Shown: positions 1 to 8,984 of the stretch, in pieces | Layout: each line of letters starts with the position of its first letter | Position numbering within the stretch: the first letter of the stretch is position 1 | NCBI GenBank assembly: GCA_905221605.1 | Contig: CAJNDS010000670.1 | Span: 52,501 to 77,500, forward strand | DNA length: 25,000 bases | Origin: Symbiodinium natans | Taxonomy: Eukaryota; Sar; Dinophyceae; Suessiales; Symbiodiniaceae | Reading direction: 5' to 3' | The notes under the pieces: model-generated | The model's database searches: none | Told to the model about the DNA's origin: nothing | What the model saw: only the letters and a program-made list of their open reading frames with translations | Program-made: the position numbers and the translations under genes

Positions 1-171
1 TCCTTCCGGCATCGCAACTAAACCCTCAAACCCCGGATCCCTGAAAGAAAGCCCTAAACCCTAAACCTAAATCCAAGTTTAGGGTTGAGGGTTACCCTAA
101 ACGCTCTAAACCCTAAAAGCCCTAGCAACCTTAACCCTAAACCCTAAACCCTAAACCCTAATCCTGGTTCC

Positions 172-315
172 CAAGTCCAAGTATCCAAAATTATACAAAG
201 TGGCACCGCTTGCGTCCTATATTTGGGGATTCCGAGGAACCTGGCCCCGAAAGAAGGGAACAAGGGCACCACTGTGCATCCTACTTGGCTGTTCATGGCA
301 CTTCGTAACCAATGA
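172..315 (+). CDS. Exon-like segment, unknown protein
   Basis: A 47-codon frame plus stop follows the first CCCTAAA block: QVQVSKIIQSGTACVLYLG, then IPRNLAPKEGNKGTTVHP, then TWLFMALRNQ and TGA at 313-315. Hydrophobic and charged residues alternate as in a folded domain. No family recognised. A minus-strand frame over the same DNA also stays open, so this is tentative. Confidence 0.33.
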   Translation, partial: QVQVSKIIQSGTACVLYLGIPRNLAPKEGNKGTTVHPTWLFMALRNQ

Positions 316-1160
316 GAACTGTACTTATCACCCACTTACAAGCCCCTTAAGTGTCCTAACATGGTTATAAATACAGTTGTAAGTACAGTTATGCCTGGTT
401 AATAAGTACCATGAATCTCCAAGTAGTCCCCAAACCCTAAACCCTCAACCCTCAACCCTAAACCCCAAACCCCAAACCCTACTCAAAGCCGCAAAGCCCC
501 CAAGCAAACGAACACCGGGGCCCCGTCAGGGCATTGGGCCCGCAGCCCAGTTCTGCGCAGGTGCCCATGCCTTCCCGGGTTTTAAGCTGCGGGCTAGGGT
601 CCGGGTTTGAGGTTTAGGGTTTAGGATTTAGGGTTAGACTTAAAGGGTTTAGGGTTTGGGGACTTGGGGTCTATAGGGTCATAGGGTTAGAAGAGGTAGG
701 GGTTGTAGACCTTAGTTTACCCTACACCCTCAACGTCTCGGCTGCGACATGTGCAGAGACTACCAGAGACTATCTGGCTATCTCAAAAACTTGCTTGGGC
801 ATAGGGGTTCCTAAACCTTCAAAAATACCAGGATGGGCAACTAGGACTTAGAACTTAGAAGTCCCACACTCAACCCTACAAAGGGCCTTTCCAAAACGGG
901 ATTCTGGGATATACCCAGAATAGCCCTGCTGGTAGAGGCCGCTCCTGCATGTCGACCAAAGATCGAGGCCCAAACCCAACACCTCGGACTTCGGACCCTA
1001 AGCCCCAAACCCCAAACCCCAAACCGTAAACCCTAAACCCCAAACCCCAAACCCTAAACCCTAAACCCTAAACCCCAAACCACGAAGCCAGCCGGGCGCG
1101 CGCTCGACGGCATCGGCCAGGCAGCGGCGCGAGGCCCGCGAGGCCTTCGATGCACCAGAG
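316..1160. other. Unique DNA with short telomere-like blocks
   Basis: Short CCCTAAA blocks (430-482, 988-1083) and a TTTAGGG block (594-670) are separated by unique DNA. At 735-806 the plus strand reads CDMCRDYQRLSGYLKNLLG, a weak exon candidate. A perfect 8-bp stem, ATTCTGGG/CCCAGAAT, lies at 901-921. Segment 409-428 resembles 2021-2041 (TACC-ATGAAY-KCCAAGTAG), hinting at an old dispersed repeat. Nothing else recognised. Confidence 0.4.
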
Positions 1161-1165
1161 TGAGG

Positions 1166-1580
1166 GGTTCAGGGGATTTAGGGTTTAGGGTTTGGGGTTT
1201 AGGGTTTAGGGTTTAGGGTTTTTGGGTTTTAGGGTTTTGGGTTTTGGGGTTTTAGGGTTTAGGGCTTTAGGGTTTTGGGGTTTTGGGGTTTTGGGGTTTA
1301 GGGTTTTAGGGTTTTAGGGTTTTAGGGTTTTAGGGCTTTAGGGCTTTAGGGTTTTGGGGTTTGGGGGTTTTAGGGTTTTGAGGTTTTGGGGTTTTAGGGG
1401 TTTAGGGTTTTAGGGTTTTGGGGGTTTGGGGGTTTTGGGGTTTTGGGGTTTTAGGGTTTTGGGGGGTTGGGGTTTTAGGGTTTTAGGGTTTTAGGGTTTT
1501 AGGGTTTTAGGGTTTTGGGTTTTGGGGTTTTGGGGTTTTGGGGTTTTAGGGTTTTAGGGTTTTACGGTTTTAGAGTTTAG
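1166..1580 (+). repeat. Interstitial array of 8-base TTTTAGGG / TTTTGGGG units
   Basis: After a short start of 7-base TTTAGGG units, most of this 400-bp block has an extra T, giving TTTTAGGG, with many units changed to TTTTGGGG. It is the longest array with this register; a second one lies at 1736-1860. TTTTAGGG is the telomere unit of Chlamydomonas and TTTTGGGG that of some ciliates, but here they are more simply variants of the local 7-mer spread by slippage. Confidence 0.9.
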
Positions 1581-1735
1581 GGTTAGGCTTGGCTGCACTG
1601 GGGAGGGTAGTTATAAAGTAACTTTTTTTAAAGTAACTTTTTTAGGCTGCCTTCTGAAGAAGCCCAATAAACCCCCAAAGGCTAAGGATCTAAAGTTACA
1701 GTAAGGCACCACAAAGAAGTGAGGGGTTCAGGGGA

Positions 1736-2250
1736 TTAGGGTTTAGGCTCTTAGGGTTTTAGGGTTTTGAGGTTTTAGGGTTTTAGGGTTTTACGGTTTT
1801 ACGGTTTTAGGGCTTTTACGGCTTCGGGTTTTAGAGTTTAGGGTTTAGGGTTTAGGGTTTGCAGTCACTTTACAGTGCCTTCCCGGAAGTGAGATTCTGA
1901 AAGCTCTCCACCCCGAAACTGCGGACTTTGGTCCAATTGGTGGAGCTTTAAGCATGGTAACTATGGTTATGACCTTGTTTAGGGTTTAGGGTTTAGGGTT
2001 TAGGGCTTATATCCTATAAATACCCATGAACCGCCAAGTAGGGTTTAGGGTTTAGCGTTGTCTGCGAAACTCGCGAACCTGTTCGAAGGTGCTATGGCTG
2101 CTAAGGCCTTATGGCGTCGTTCTTGGGTTTAGGGTTTAGGGTTTAGGGTTTAGGGTTTAGGGTTTAGGGTTTAGGGTTTAGGGTTTAGGGTTTAGGGTTT
2201 AGGGTTTAGGGTTTAGGGTCTAGGGTTTAGGGTTTAGGGTGTAGGGTTTT
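1736..2250 (+). repeat. TTTTAGGG then TTTAGGG arrays with unique spacers
   Basis: An 8-mer array (1736-1860) is followed by unique DNA to 1975, short 7-mer blocks at 1976-2055, a unique 70-bp spacer, and a clean TTTAGGG array at 2127-2250 of about 17 units with almost no variants. The clean array suggests recent addition or slippage. Confidence 0.9.
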
Positions 2251-2325
2251 ATTAACAGAAGGGAACCACAGGAATATAGCAGGAACAAAACACTGAACAC
2301 CTTGAACATGTTTACAAAGGTCCTG

Positions 2326-2591
2326 AACCAGTGAACTTTCGAACACTATTGGTTATATTGCTACTGGCTGGATACCTGCAAAGTTCCTGGCGGTCCCATT
2401 TAGGAGCTCCACAGTATATACAGTACTTAAACTGGTCCCTACACAAGACTGCAGGCGCAGAAACTTGATATTCAAGCCAGACAATCGGAGTGGGGGGCTC
2501 GGTTGGAGGGCGTTGAGGCCTCCCAATCCAGTGATGGAGGAGCCAGCCATGTGTTCACGCAGCCAGAATGAGGCCCCAGCAGGCACATAGC
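2326..2591 (+). CDS. Possible coding segment, unknown
   Basis: A plus-strand frame of 87 codons without ATG reads TIGYIATGWIPAKFLAVPFR, then SSTVYTVLKLVPTQDCRRR, and ends at TAG 2589-2591. The minus strand of the same DNA is also open (2586-2353), so strand and reality are unsure. The downstream stretch 2603-2662 is a 30-bp tandem duplication (GCCCTTGTCGTGC core at 2603 and 2633). No family recognised. Confidence 0.25.
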
Positions 2592-2747
2592 CCAGTGAGC
2601 GCGCCCTTGTCGTGCTTGACTGACTGAAGTTGGCCCTTGTCGTGCGGGGCTGGCTGAGGCAACGCGTCCCTCTGTGGTCGCTTGATGCTCGGGCAGCACC
2701 TCTGTGTGTTGGTTCTGCTGGTGCTGTTGCACCCTCCCTGTTTTTGT

Positions 2748-3555
2748 GGGTTTAGGGTTTAGGGTTTAGGGTTGAGGGTTGAGGGTTGAGGGTTTAGGGT
2801 TTAGGGTTTAGGGTTGTGGACGGCTGCGCCCTCCCTGTTTTTGTTCACGGTTTGGGGCACCCATGCGATCCGAGTCCTGCATGGGACGGTGGAATCTCCT
2901 AACATGAGCTGTTTCGAGGTTTTGGCTTTGGAGTTTAAGCTCTGGCGACCGCCTTAGAAACCCAAAACCCTAAACCCCCAAAACACTAAACCCTAAACCC
3001 TAAACCCTGAACCCCAAACCCTAAACCCGAAACCCCCTTAATCTCTGCAGGCCCGAGGTCCTCAAGGGAGGACGGGAGATCTCAACGGGGCCCTTTGAGT
3101 GCTTTTAGGGAGTAGGGTTTAGGGTTTAGGGAGTAGGGTTTAGGGTTTAGGGTTTAGGGTTTAGGGTTTAGGGAGTAGGGTTTAGGGTTTAGGGTTTAGG
3201 GTTTCGAGGGCTTAAGGAGTACCGGGTTTTAAGGCTTTTGGCCATGAACTCTCGAACCCTAAAAACGAAGCCTGAACCCTAGAACCCCCTACACCCTAAA
3301 TCCTAGAACCCTAAACCCTAGAACCCCCTAAACACCAGAACCCAGAACCCTAAGAACTCTAGACCCTTCATCCTAGAACCCCCTAAACCCTAGACCCTAG
3401 GCCCTAAACCTTAGAACCCTAGAACCCTAGAACTCTCGAACCCTAAACCCTCCTAGAGCCCCAGAAACCCTAAACCCTAGAACCCTGAGCACTAAATCCC
3501 TAAAACCTAAACCCTAAACCCTAAACCCTAAACACTAAACCCTAAACCCTAAACT
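2748..3555. repeat. Mixed telomere-like blocks with AGAACCC variants
   Basis: A TTTAGGG/TTGAGGG block (2748-2815) is followed by CCCTAAA (2960-3040), TTTAGGG with a recurring GGGAGTAGGG variant (3107-3205) and a 300-bp degenerate CCCTAAA tract (3252-3555) rich in CCCTAGAACC units. The unique spacers at 2816-2960 and 3041-3105 hold no recognised gene. Confidence 0.85.
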
Positions 3556-3659
3556 GTCAGGATGCCACGCCAGGGCACCCCGGGAGCCGCCCGCCCCAGC
3601 GCACCAAGGCGCCTGGCCAAGCCTCGGGGGGGGGGGGGGGGGTCGAGCGGATGATAGGT

Positions 3660-3831
3660 GTAGGGGTTTGGGGTTTGGGGTTTGGGGTTTGGGGTTTGGG
3701 GTTTAGGGTTTGGGGTTTGGGGTTTGAAGGGTTTGAAGGGTTTGAAGGGTTTGAAGGGTTTGAAGGGTTTGAAGGGTTCGAAGGGTTCGAAGGGTTTGAA
3801 GGGTTTGAAGGGTTTGAAGGGTTTGAAGGGT
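3660..3831 (+). repeat. TTTGGGG array passing into a TTTGAAGGG 9-mer array
   Basis: TTTGGGG units (3660-3725) turn into about twelve copies of the 9-mer TTTGAAGGG (3723-3831), two of them TTCGAAGGG. Because the unit is a multiple of three, all frames lacking stops stay open on both strands, giving FEG, LKG and NPS repeat peptides that should not be taken as genes. A G-run of about 16 at 3627 and another of about 18 at 3980 flank the array. Confidence 0.92.
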
Positions 3832-4045
3832 TTCTGTTGTTCTTTTGGGGGTTTGGGGCTTGCTTTGACATTTCGTAGGAATTGTCGGAAGGGTTTAGGG
3901 CTTCGAGTAAAGGGGTTATAGAGTCATATTACAGAGTTCAGGGTTTAAGGTTCTTTGTTTTGGTATCCTTTTTTTTTGTTGGGGGGGGGGGGGGGGGGCT
4001 GTTTCTTGTCTGAAGGGTTTAGGGTTTACAGGGTTTAGGTTTTGA

Positions 4046-4126
4046 GGCGAGCTCGCGGACGAGGCCCTCGGCCACAAGCTCAGCATCCTGAAGAAGATAT
4101 GCGTTCTACGCATCCCTCTTTTCAAC
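4046..4126 (+). CDS. Exon-like segment, unknown protein
   Basis: The frame GELADEALGHKLSILKKICV followed by LRIPLFN is open from the end of a TTTAGGG block to the start of a 14-unit CCCTAAA block. It resembles an amphipathic helix. It lies on the same strand as the next two coding-like segments, so the three may be exons of one gene with the CCCTAAA block in an intron. A short frame like this can be open by chance. Confidence 0.3.
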
Positions 4127-4224
4127 CCTAAACCCTAAACCCTAAACCCTAAACCCTAAACCCTAAACCCTAAACCCTAAACCCTAAACCCTAAACCCTA
4201 AACCCTAAACCCTAAACCCTAAAC
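4123..4224 (-). repeat. Clean CCCTAAA array, about 14 units
   Basis: An uninterrupted CCCTAAA run without variants sits between two plus-strand coding-like segments. Its orientation is opposite to the TTTAGGG block ending about 4035. Confidence 0.95.
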
Positions 4225-4389
4225 CGCATCGAGAGATTCCGGCCCTCGTCTGTAAAGCAGTCGTCCTGCTCCTGTGGCCCGCCTGGATTTAGAGGGTTCC
4301 CAGTATGGAATGAGGTGCCCCAGAACCCTGTTGAGTATGGTTTCTGGTGCCAAATTCAGTCAGAGTACTCTACACTTTATAAACCCTAA
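4225..4389 (+). CDS. Exon-like segment, unknown protein
   Basis: A 54-codon frame without ATG runs from the end of the CCCTAAA block (RIERFRPSSVKQSSCSCG, then PPGFRGFPVWNEVPQNPVEY, then GFWCQIQSEYSTLYK) into the next repeat block, where it stops. It has mixed composition, four cysteines (two in CSC) and several aromatic residues, unlike repeat-derived frames. Family not recognised. Together with 4473-4586 it is the best evidence for a real gene in the first 9 kb. Confidence 0.42.
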   Translation, partial: RIERFRPSSVKQSSCSCGPPGFRGFPVWNEVPQNPVEYGFWCQIQSEYSTLYKP

Positions 4390-4472
4390 ACCCTACTCGG
4401 GGTTTACGGGCTTTATTTGGGTTCCCTAGACCCTCTGAACGTGTCGGCGGTCACCCTAAACCCCTAAACCCA

Positions 4473-4586
4473 GAGTGCCCGCAAATCTACAACTTCATAG
4501 TCTCCCAGTCGACACAGCAAATAGAAACAGGGAACCCCAAGCACATAGTACCTGGTAGGTATATTCCTATTCCATTCTATCCCTGA
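4473..4586 (+). CDS. Exon-like segment, unknown protein
   Basis: An open frame begins at ECPQIYNFIVSQSTQQIE, continues TGNPKHIVPGRYIPIPFYP and stops at TGA 4584-4586. It may be the last exon of a gene that includes 4225-4389, separated by an 80-bp gap with short telomere-like repeats of both orientations. No domain recognised. Confidence 0.38.
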   Translation, partial: ECPQIYNFIVSQSTQQIETGNPKHIVPGRYIPIPFYP

Positions 4587-4639
4587 ACCCTCAACCCTAA
4601 ACCCTAAACCCTAAACCCTAAGCCCTAAACCCTAAACCC

Positions 4640-5226
4640 GAATATTCCCTGCTTTTGGGGTTCCCATTGAAGTCCCTTTATCAAAATGCAGCCCGGCCGC
4701 GGGCGCCGGAAAGTGCGACCCGCATGGCGCCCCGTCGTTTTTCGGGGTTCTTTAGGGTTCAGGGCTTATGGCTTAGGCTTATAGGCTTTAGAGAGTTTGC
4801 GGGGTTTGGGGTTTAGGGTTTAGGGTTTAGGGTTTAGGGTTTAGGGTTTAGGGTTTAGGGTACCCCTAAACCCTAAACCCTGCATTCCCGGCTTGGGGTT
4901 TGGGGTTGCCAGGCGCTAGGCGCGTGAGGTTAGGGGGGCGCTCTCGGGAGCTCGGGGATACTAAGCGTTCACGGCATTCAGGCTTTGCCTTCAAGAGTCT
5001 GAGGGGCTTAGGGTTTAGGGTTTAGGGTTTAGGGTTTAGGGTTTAGGGTTTCGGGCTTGAAGTTTAAGGGCTTGTGGGGTTTAGGGTCTGGGGTTTTGGG
5101 GTTTTGGGGTTTAGGGTTTGGGGTTTAGGGTTTCGCGCTTTGGGTTCCTACGGCGTGAATCCTGGGGCTCGCATGTCCCCCAAGCTAAGCTGCGCGAGAG
5201 CCGCGGGCGAAGGCAAAGCCCTCTAA
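4640..5226 (+). other. Three further coding-like islands between repeat blocks
   Basis: Islands at 4640-4741 (EYSLLLGFPLKSLYQNAARP, then RAPESATRM), about 4948-5003 (ELGDTKRSRHSGFAFKSLR) and 5146-5226 (SYGVNPGARMSPKLSCARAA, then GEGKAL and stop) are open on the plus strand. The blocks between them are TTTAGGG arrays, including the head-to-head junction at 4858-4866. Each is short enough to be open by chance; the shared strand is the only extra support. Confidence 0.25.
4807..4881. repeat. Head-to-head telomere-repeat junction (fusion-like)
   Basis: About seven TTTAGGG units run straight into CCCTAAA units through GGGTACCCC with no unique DNA between them. G-rich strand running into C-rich strand is the geometry expected when two chromosome ends are joined. 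Confidence 0.85.
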
Positions 5227-5608
5227 ACCCTCTATGTAAACCTCAAACCCTCTCTTTCCTAGACATATATATATATGTTTAGGTATTGATTTCTACATTT
5301 TTATGGTTCTGTTTATCTTTGATGTTGTTCTTTCTATTTCTTGTTCATGTTGGACCAATTACATCGAACCAGGTCAATCGGACCGGTGTTGAACCAATTT
5401 GTGGTCAATCGGCACCGGTGCTAAGCAAGCCGGGACCAGTGGTCGACAAATTGCGGTCAATGGGCACCTCCTAGGCGAGCCTCTATGTCAAGAAGAGACA
5501 GCGCCAAAACCCTAAACCCTAAACCTTATAAACCCTAAACCCTAAACCCTAAACCCTAAACCCTAAACCCTAAACCCTAACCCCCTAAACCCTAAGCCCT
5601 AAATCAAG
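5222..5608. other. AT-rich unique region with small repeats, then CCCTAAA array
   Basis: An (AT)6 run at about 5264-5276 leads into AT-rich DNA with an open plus frame (5286-5474: hydrophobic start, then GPITSNQVNRTGVEPICGQ). The motif GGTCAATCGG recurs at about 5372 and 5402, and as GGTCAATGGG at about 5455, making a loose 30-53 bp repeat with ACCGGTG. A CCCTAAA array fills 5506-5608. No gene family recognised. Confidence 0.4.
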
Positions 5609-5694
5609 CCTATGTCAAGAAGGAGGAGAAGTGCCGTTTTGGTCCGGGCATGCTTTGGGCCGGTGGAACTTTATGTTTTTGTTTGAGGATTTCG

Positions 5695-6840
5695 GGCTTT
5701 AGGGCTTCGGGAGACTTCGTATTTCCGGAACCCTCCTCTAGGCCCTCAACCCGAAACCCTAAATGCTAAACCCTAAACCCCCAAATGGCCCTTGCAGCTG
5801 TTTTTCGCGCGCTGGCGTCTGGGCTTGGAGGGGAGCGTTGTCCCTGCAGCCACCTGCAGTGAGAGTTTCGGGCTTAGGGTTTAGGGTTTAGGGTTTAGGG
5901 TTTCGGGTTTAGGGTTAGTTGCCGACCTCATAAGTGTACACTTTCAGTTCTATGGGGCATTATAGTATCCCAATAGATACTCATTCAGCTTCTAGGGTTT
6001 CCTTAAAACCCTAAACAGGCCCTCATACTTCGGGGCGAGCGACGCCCCGAATCTCAGCTCCAGGGCGTGGAGGTTCTGAGGGGTTTAGGGCTTGGGGTCT
6101 AGGGTTTAGGGTTTAGGGTTTAGGGTTTAGGGTTTAGGGTTTGGGGTTTAGGGTTTAGGGTTTAGGGTTTAGGGTTAGGGTCAAAAAAACAGTTCAGGAC
6201 TTGAAGCCTCGGGGTTTAGGGCTTTGCGAATCATTATGGTTTAGGGTCCCTCAACACACCCTAACCCTAAACCCTAAACCCTAACCCTAAACCCTAAACC
6301 CTAAACCCTGAACCCCAGGCCTGGGTGCTCACCCGCGCGAAGGCCAGGTCTGCCCGCCTGCGCGGGTCACAAAGTCGTTCGGGCGCAATGACCCCTCCAA
6401 GGGGTTTAGGGTTTAGGGTTAGGGTTTTAGGGTTTAGGGTTCAGAGTTCAGGATTCAGGGTTTAGGGTTCAGGGTTTAGGGGTTACAGGGTTTATAAGGT
6501 TTGTAGGGGCTTGTAGGGCTCATAGGGTGTGCTACAAGGGGTTAAAGTGGATATAGGGTTTATGGTGGTTACAGAGTTTATAGGGTTCAGGCTTTAGGGT
6601 AGCCGGGCCCTGAGCCCCAAGGGCTCAGGGGTTAGAGTCTAGGGGTTAGGGGTCCTTAAACAGGAAAAGGGTTTAGGGTTTAGGGTTTAGGGTTACATGG
6701 GTGGGGGTTCGCTCCACTCATCAGCAGGTAAGGGCGTAGAGCTTTGGGTCAGGGAGTTTGAACTAGGGTTGGGGTTTCCCGAAACCCTATCAGCTCTACA
6801 CCCGAAACTCGAAACCCTAAACCCTAAACCCTAAACCCTA
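5695..6840. repeat. Series of alternating telomere-like blocks
   Basis: Blocks: C-rich 5730-5785, G-rich 5868-5920, G-rich 6080-6180, C-rich 6253-6318, G-rich 6400-6700 (with TTCAGGG and TTATAGGG variants) and C-rich 6778-6840. Unique spacers are 55-125 bp. At 5930-6000 the plus strand reads SMGHYSIPIDTHSAS after a CTTTCAG acceptor-like site. Confidence 0.85.
6333..6392 (-). CDS. Exon-like segment with a GTGAGC donor
   Basis: The minus strand reads VIAPERLCDPRRRADLAFAR and then a strong 5' splice site, CGG|GTGAGC, in phase 0. It sits between a C-rich block on the left and a G-rich block on the right. Basic, no family recognised. The donor makes it one of the better short exon candidates. Confidence 0.33.
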
Positions 6841-6846
6841 TAACAG

Positions 6847-6965
6847 CATAGCGTTGAAGCTACGGGCCTCGTGCCGCCTTTGGGTACCCAGAAACTCGGA
6901 GCCCCGCCACCACCGGGCTTGGAGCTGCTAGGAAGTCGGGTGCTTCAACCGAAGCCGCCTTTTAA
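6847..6965 (+). CDS. Exon-like proline/leucine-rich segment
   Basis: After an AACAG acceptor-like site the plus strand reads EATGLVPPLGTQKLGAPPP, then PGLELLGSRVLQPKPPFK, before entering a TTTAGGG block. It lies between inverted telomere-like blocks. Composition is ordinary for a linker region; function unknown. Confidence 0.33.
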
Positions 6966-7002
6966 GGGTTTAGGGTTTAGGGTTTAGGGTTTAGGGCTTC
7001 GG

Positions 7003-7119
7003 CTTGGGATGTTCCCCCCCCCCCCCTTATCCGAACAGTCCTTGATAGGGATTATAGTGATGGGGGGGGGAACTCTCATCCCTGCTAAGGACTGTTTGTA
7101 TACGGGGAAACATCCCAAG
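7003..7119. mobile_element. MITE-like element, family 1, copy 1
   Basis: The ends CTTGGGATGTT and AACATCCCAAG (7003-7013, 7109-7119) are perfect inverted repeats. An inner inverted repeat (TATCCGAACAGTCCTT and AAGGACTGTTTGTATA) makes the whole 117 bp fold back on itself. Runs of C and G lie just inside the ends. No coding capacity, as in non-autonomous DNA elements. It sits directly after a TTTAGGG block. Confidence 0.8.
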
Positions 7120-7460
7120 GTAGGGGGGGGGGGTCCGGGCCCTGAGCTGGAAATTCGGGGCTCAGGGTGACTCGGGCTTCTGCTTCGGGAGCAAGCCCGC
7201 GGGCGTGGGAGATCCTCGGCGTCCAAAGTCCCCGGCGTCTGTCTTTTGTGACTCACGGCCCATCTGTGAATCTTGGCTCGTGCGCCTGCGCCTCACCGAC
7301 GACCGCGGATCCACCTCCACGTCATCGGTGGGCACCTCCTCGGCCTGCTCCGCCGCGCCAGGCGTTCCAGGCAGCCCACACCTCTCCCGTCCAGGCGATC
7401 GCGACGGCCTGGCCATTCTCACAGACCTTCGCGGCTTCGCCCGTCACCTTTTGCTTTTAA
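7120..7460. other. GC-rich unique segment, coding strand unclear
   Basis: Both strands are open. The minus strand reads EQAEEVPTDDVEVDPRSSV, then RRRRTSQDSQMGRESQ, an acidic-then-basic disordered-looking peptide. The plus strand reads SWLVRLRLTDDRG. The minus strand is preferred weakly for its charge pattern. No family recognised. Confidence 0.25.
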
Positions 7461-8270
7461 GGTTTAGGGTTTTAGGGCTAGGGATGAGGTTTTCAGGTTT
7501 AGGGTTTAGGGTTTAGGGTTTGGGGTTTGGGGTTTGGGGTTTAGGGTTTAGGGTTTAGGGTTTAATTAGGGTTTAGGGCCAGGGGTACGGGACCCCCCAA
7601 GCCCCAAGCCTCCTCCGGAGTGATCGCCCCAATGGGCATCCGACATCGCCGACAAGGAGTCCTGGGAGCGACGTTTAGGGTTTAGGGTTTAGGGTTTAGG
7701 GTTCAGGGTTCAGGGTTCAGGGTTTAGGGTTCAGGGCTCGGGTTTAGGATTGAGGGGCTTGTTGGGGATTCAGGGCTTCGGGCCTCCGGGGGATTTTAGG
7801 GCTTTCTGTGATTCAGGGGGCTTAGTGGGTGTAGGGGCTTTTGGAGATTTAGGGTGCTTGGGACTTAGGGTGTAGGGCTCGGGGGGCACCCAAAACCCAA
7901 AACCCTAAACCCTAAACCCAACGGCCCAACGGGGCTTTGGCTTCAGGGCTGCGAAGGGCTTAGAGTTCTCAAGGCCTTAAACTGAGCGTTACATTTCGGA
8001 CTGTGGGGATGCCGGTTGCTGGTTTAGGGTTCAGGGTTCAGGGTTCAGGGTTCAGGGTTCAGGGTTTAGGGGTTTAGGGTTTAGGGTTTAGGGTTTAGGG
8101 TTTAGGGTTTAGGGTTTAGGGTTTAGGGTTTAGGGTTTAGGGTTTAGGGTTTAGGGTTTTAGTGTTTAGGGTTTAGGGTTTAGGGTTTAGGGTTTAGGGT
8201 TTAGGGTTTAGGGTTTAGGGTTTAGGGTTTAGGGTTTAGGGTTTAGGGCTAGGGTTTCGGGTTTAGGGCT
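7460..8270 (+). repeat. TTTAGGG arrays, including a 230-bp array
   Basis: Arrays at 7498-7580, 7671-7740 and 8021-8250, the last with about thirty units and a TTCAGGG-rich start. At 7605-7672 the minus strand reads RSQDSLSAMSDAHWGDHSGG, a weak exon candidate. At 7875-7895 the orientation flips to C-rich with only about 8 bp between. Confidence 0.9.
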
Positions 8271-8369
8271 TCGAGTTCCAGGTTCGGAGTTGGGAGAGTT
8301 CGGGCGTTTTGCGCCCCAGGGTTAGCCCCTTGACTCCTCAGCTCTACCAGAGGAGGACATGAAGCCAGT

Positions 8370-8788
8370 AGCCCTATAGACCCTAAACCCTAAACCCTAA
8401 ACCCTAAACCCTAAACCCCAAACCCTATAAACCCTAAACCCTATAAACACTATAAACCCTAAACCCTAAACCCTAAACCCTAAACCCTGAACCCTAACCC
8501 TAAACCCTAAACCCTAAACCCCAAACCCCAAACCCCAAACCCCAAATCCTTGAGACCTGAAGCCCGGTCTCGGCCTCATCGGTGTCGCTGTAGTAGGAGC
8601 CGTCGGAAAGCGCGAGGGGGCCTCAATGCATGCCGGGGGAGGGTGCAGGCACCCAGACCTCTTGTCCTGAAAGCGTAAGCCCAAAACTCAACTGAGGTTA
8701 AACCCTAAACCCTGAACCCTGAACCCCAAACCCTAAACCCTAAAACCTAAACCCTAAACCCTAAACCCTAAACTCTAAACCCTAAACC
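8370..8788 (-). repeat. CCCTAAA arrays flanking a coding-like island
   Basis: C-rich arrays at 8370-8545 (CCCTATAAA and CCCCAAA variants) and 8695-8788 surround unique DNA at 8546-8690. On the minus strand both arrays read TTTAGGG, upstream and downstream of the exon-like segment, as would be expected if they were parts of introns. Confidence 0.88.
8557..8616 (-). CDS. Exon-like acidic segment
   Basis: The minus strand reads LALSDGSYYSDTDEAETGLQ followed by a CAG|GTCTCA donor. An acidic Ser/Tyr/Asp/Glu-rich stretch such as this is typical of real protein and unlike repeat-derived frames. An AG|G acceptor lies just upstream (TTGAG|GCCC). Function unknown. Confidence 0.38.
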
Positions 8789-8984
8789 AGCATGACTAAG
8801 TTTCAGGGGTTTTCGGAGATCTAGTGTATGGCCAAGCTGAGGCTTTCATCACTGTTTGCTCCTCCTGGAATACTCCCATCGTTTCGGTTTCGGCTAGCCC
8901 TAAACCCTAAACATTCAACTGGAAAGTATCATAGGGCTGCAGGGGAATACGGACTCCCACACCCCAAAACGGAAGAAGAGTTCG

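Noticed and set aside
1-175. Window start as a true chromosome end
   Set aside because: The C-rich block is degenerate and of the same kind as many internal blocks; nothing marks it as terminal.
3557-3921. Long NPS-, FEG- and LKG-repeat open frames on both strands
   Set aside because: They follow automatically from a stop-free 9-base repeat; no start context, no non-repeat domain.
7003-7119. tRNA or other structured RNA gene for the fold-back elements
   Set aside because: The stems are long terminal inverted repeats shared by dispersed copies; no tRNA arms, anticodon loop or promoter boxes.
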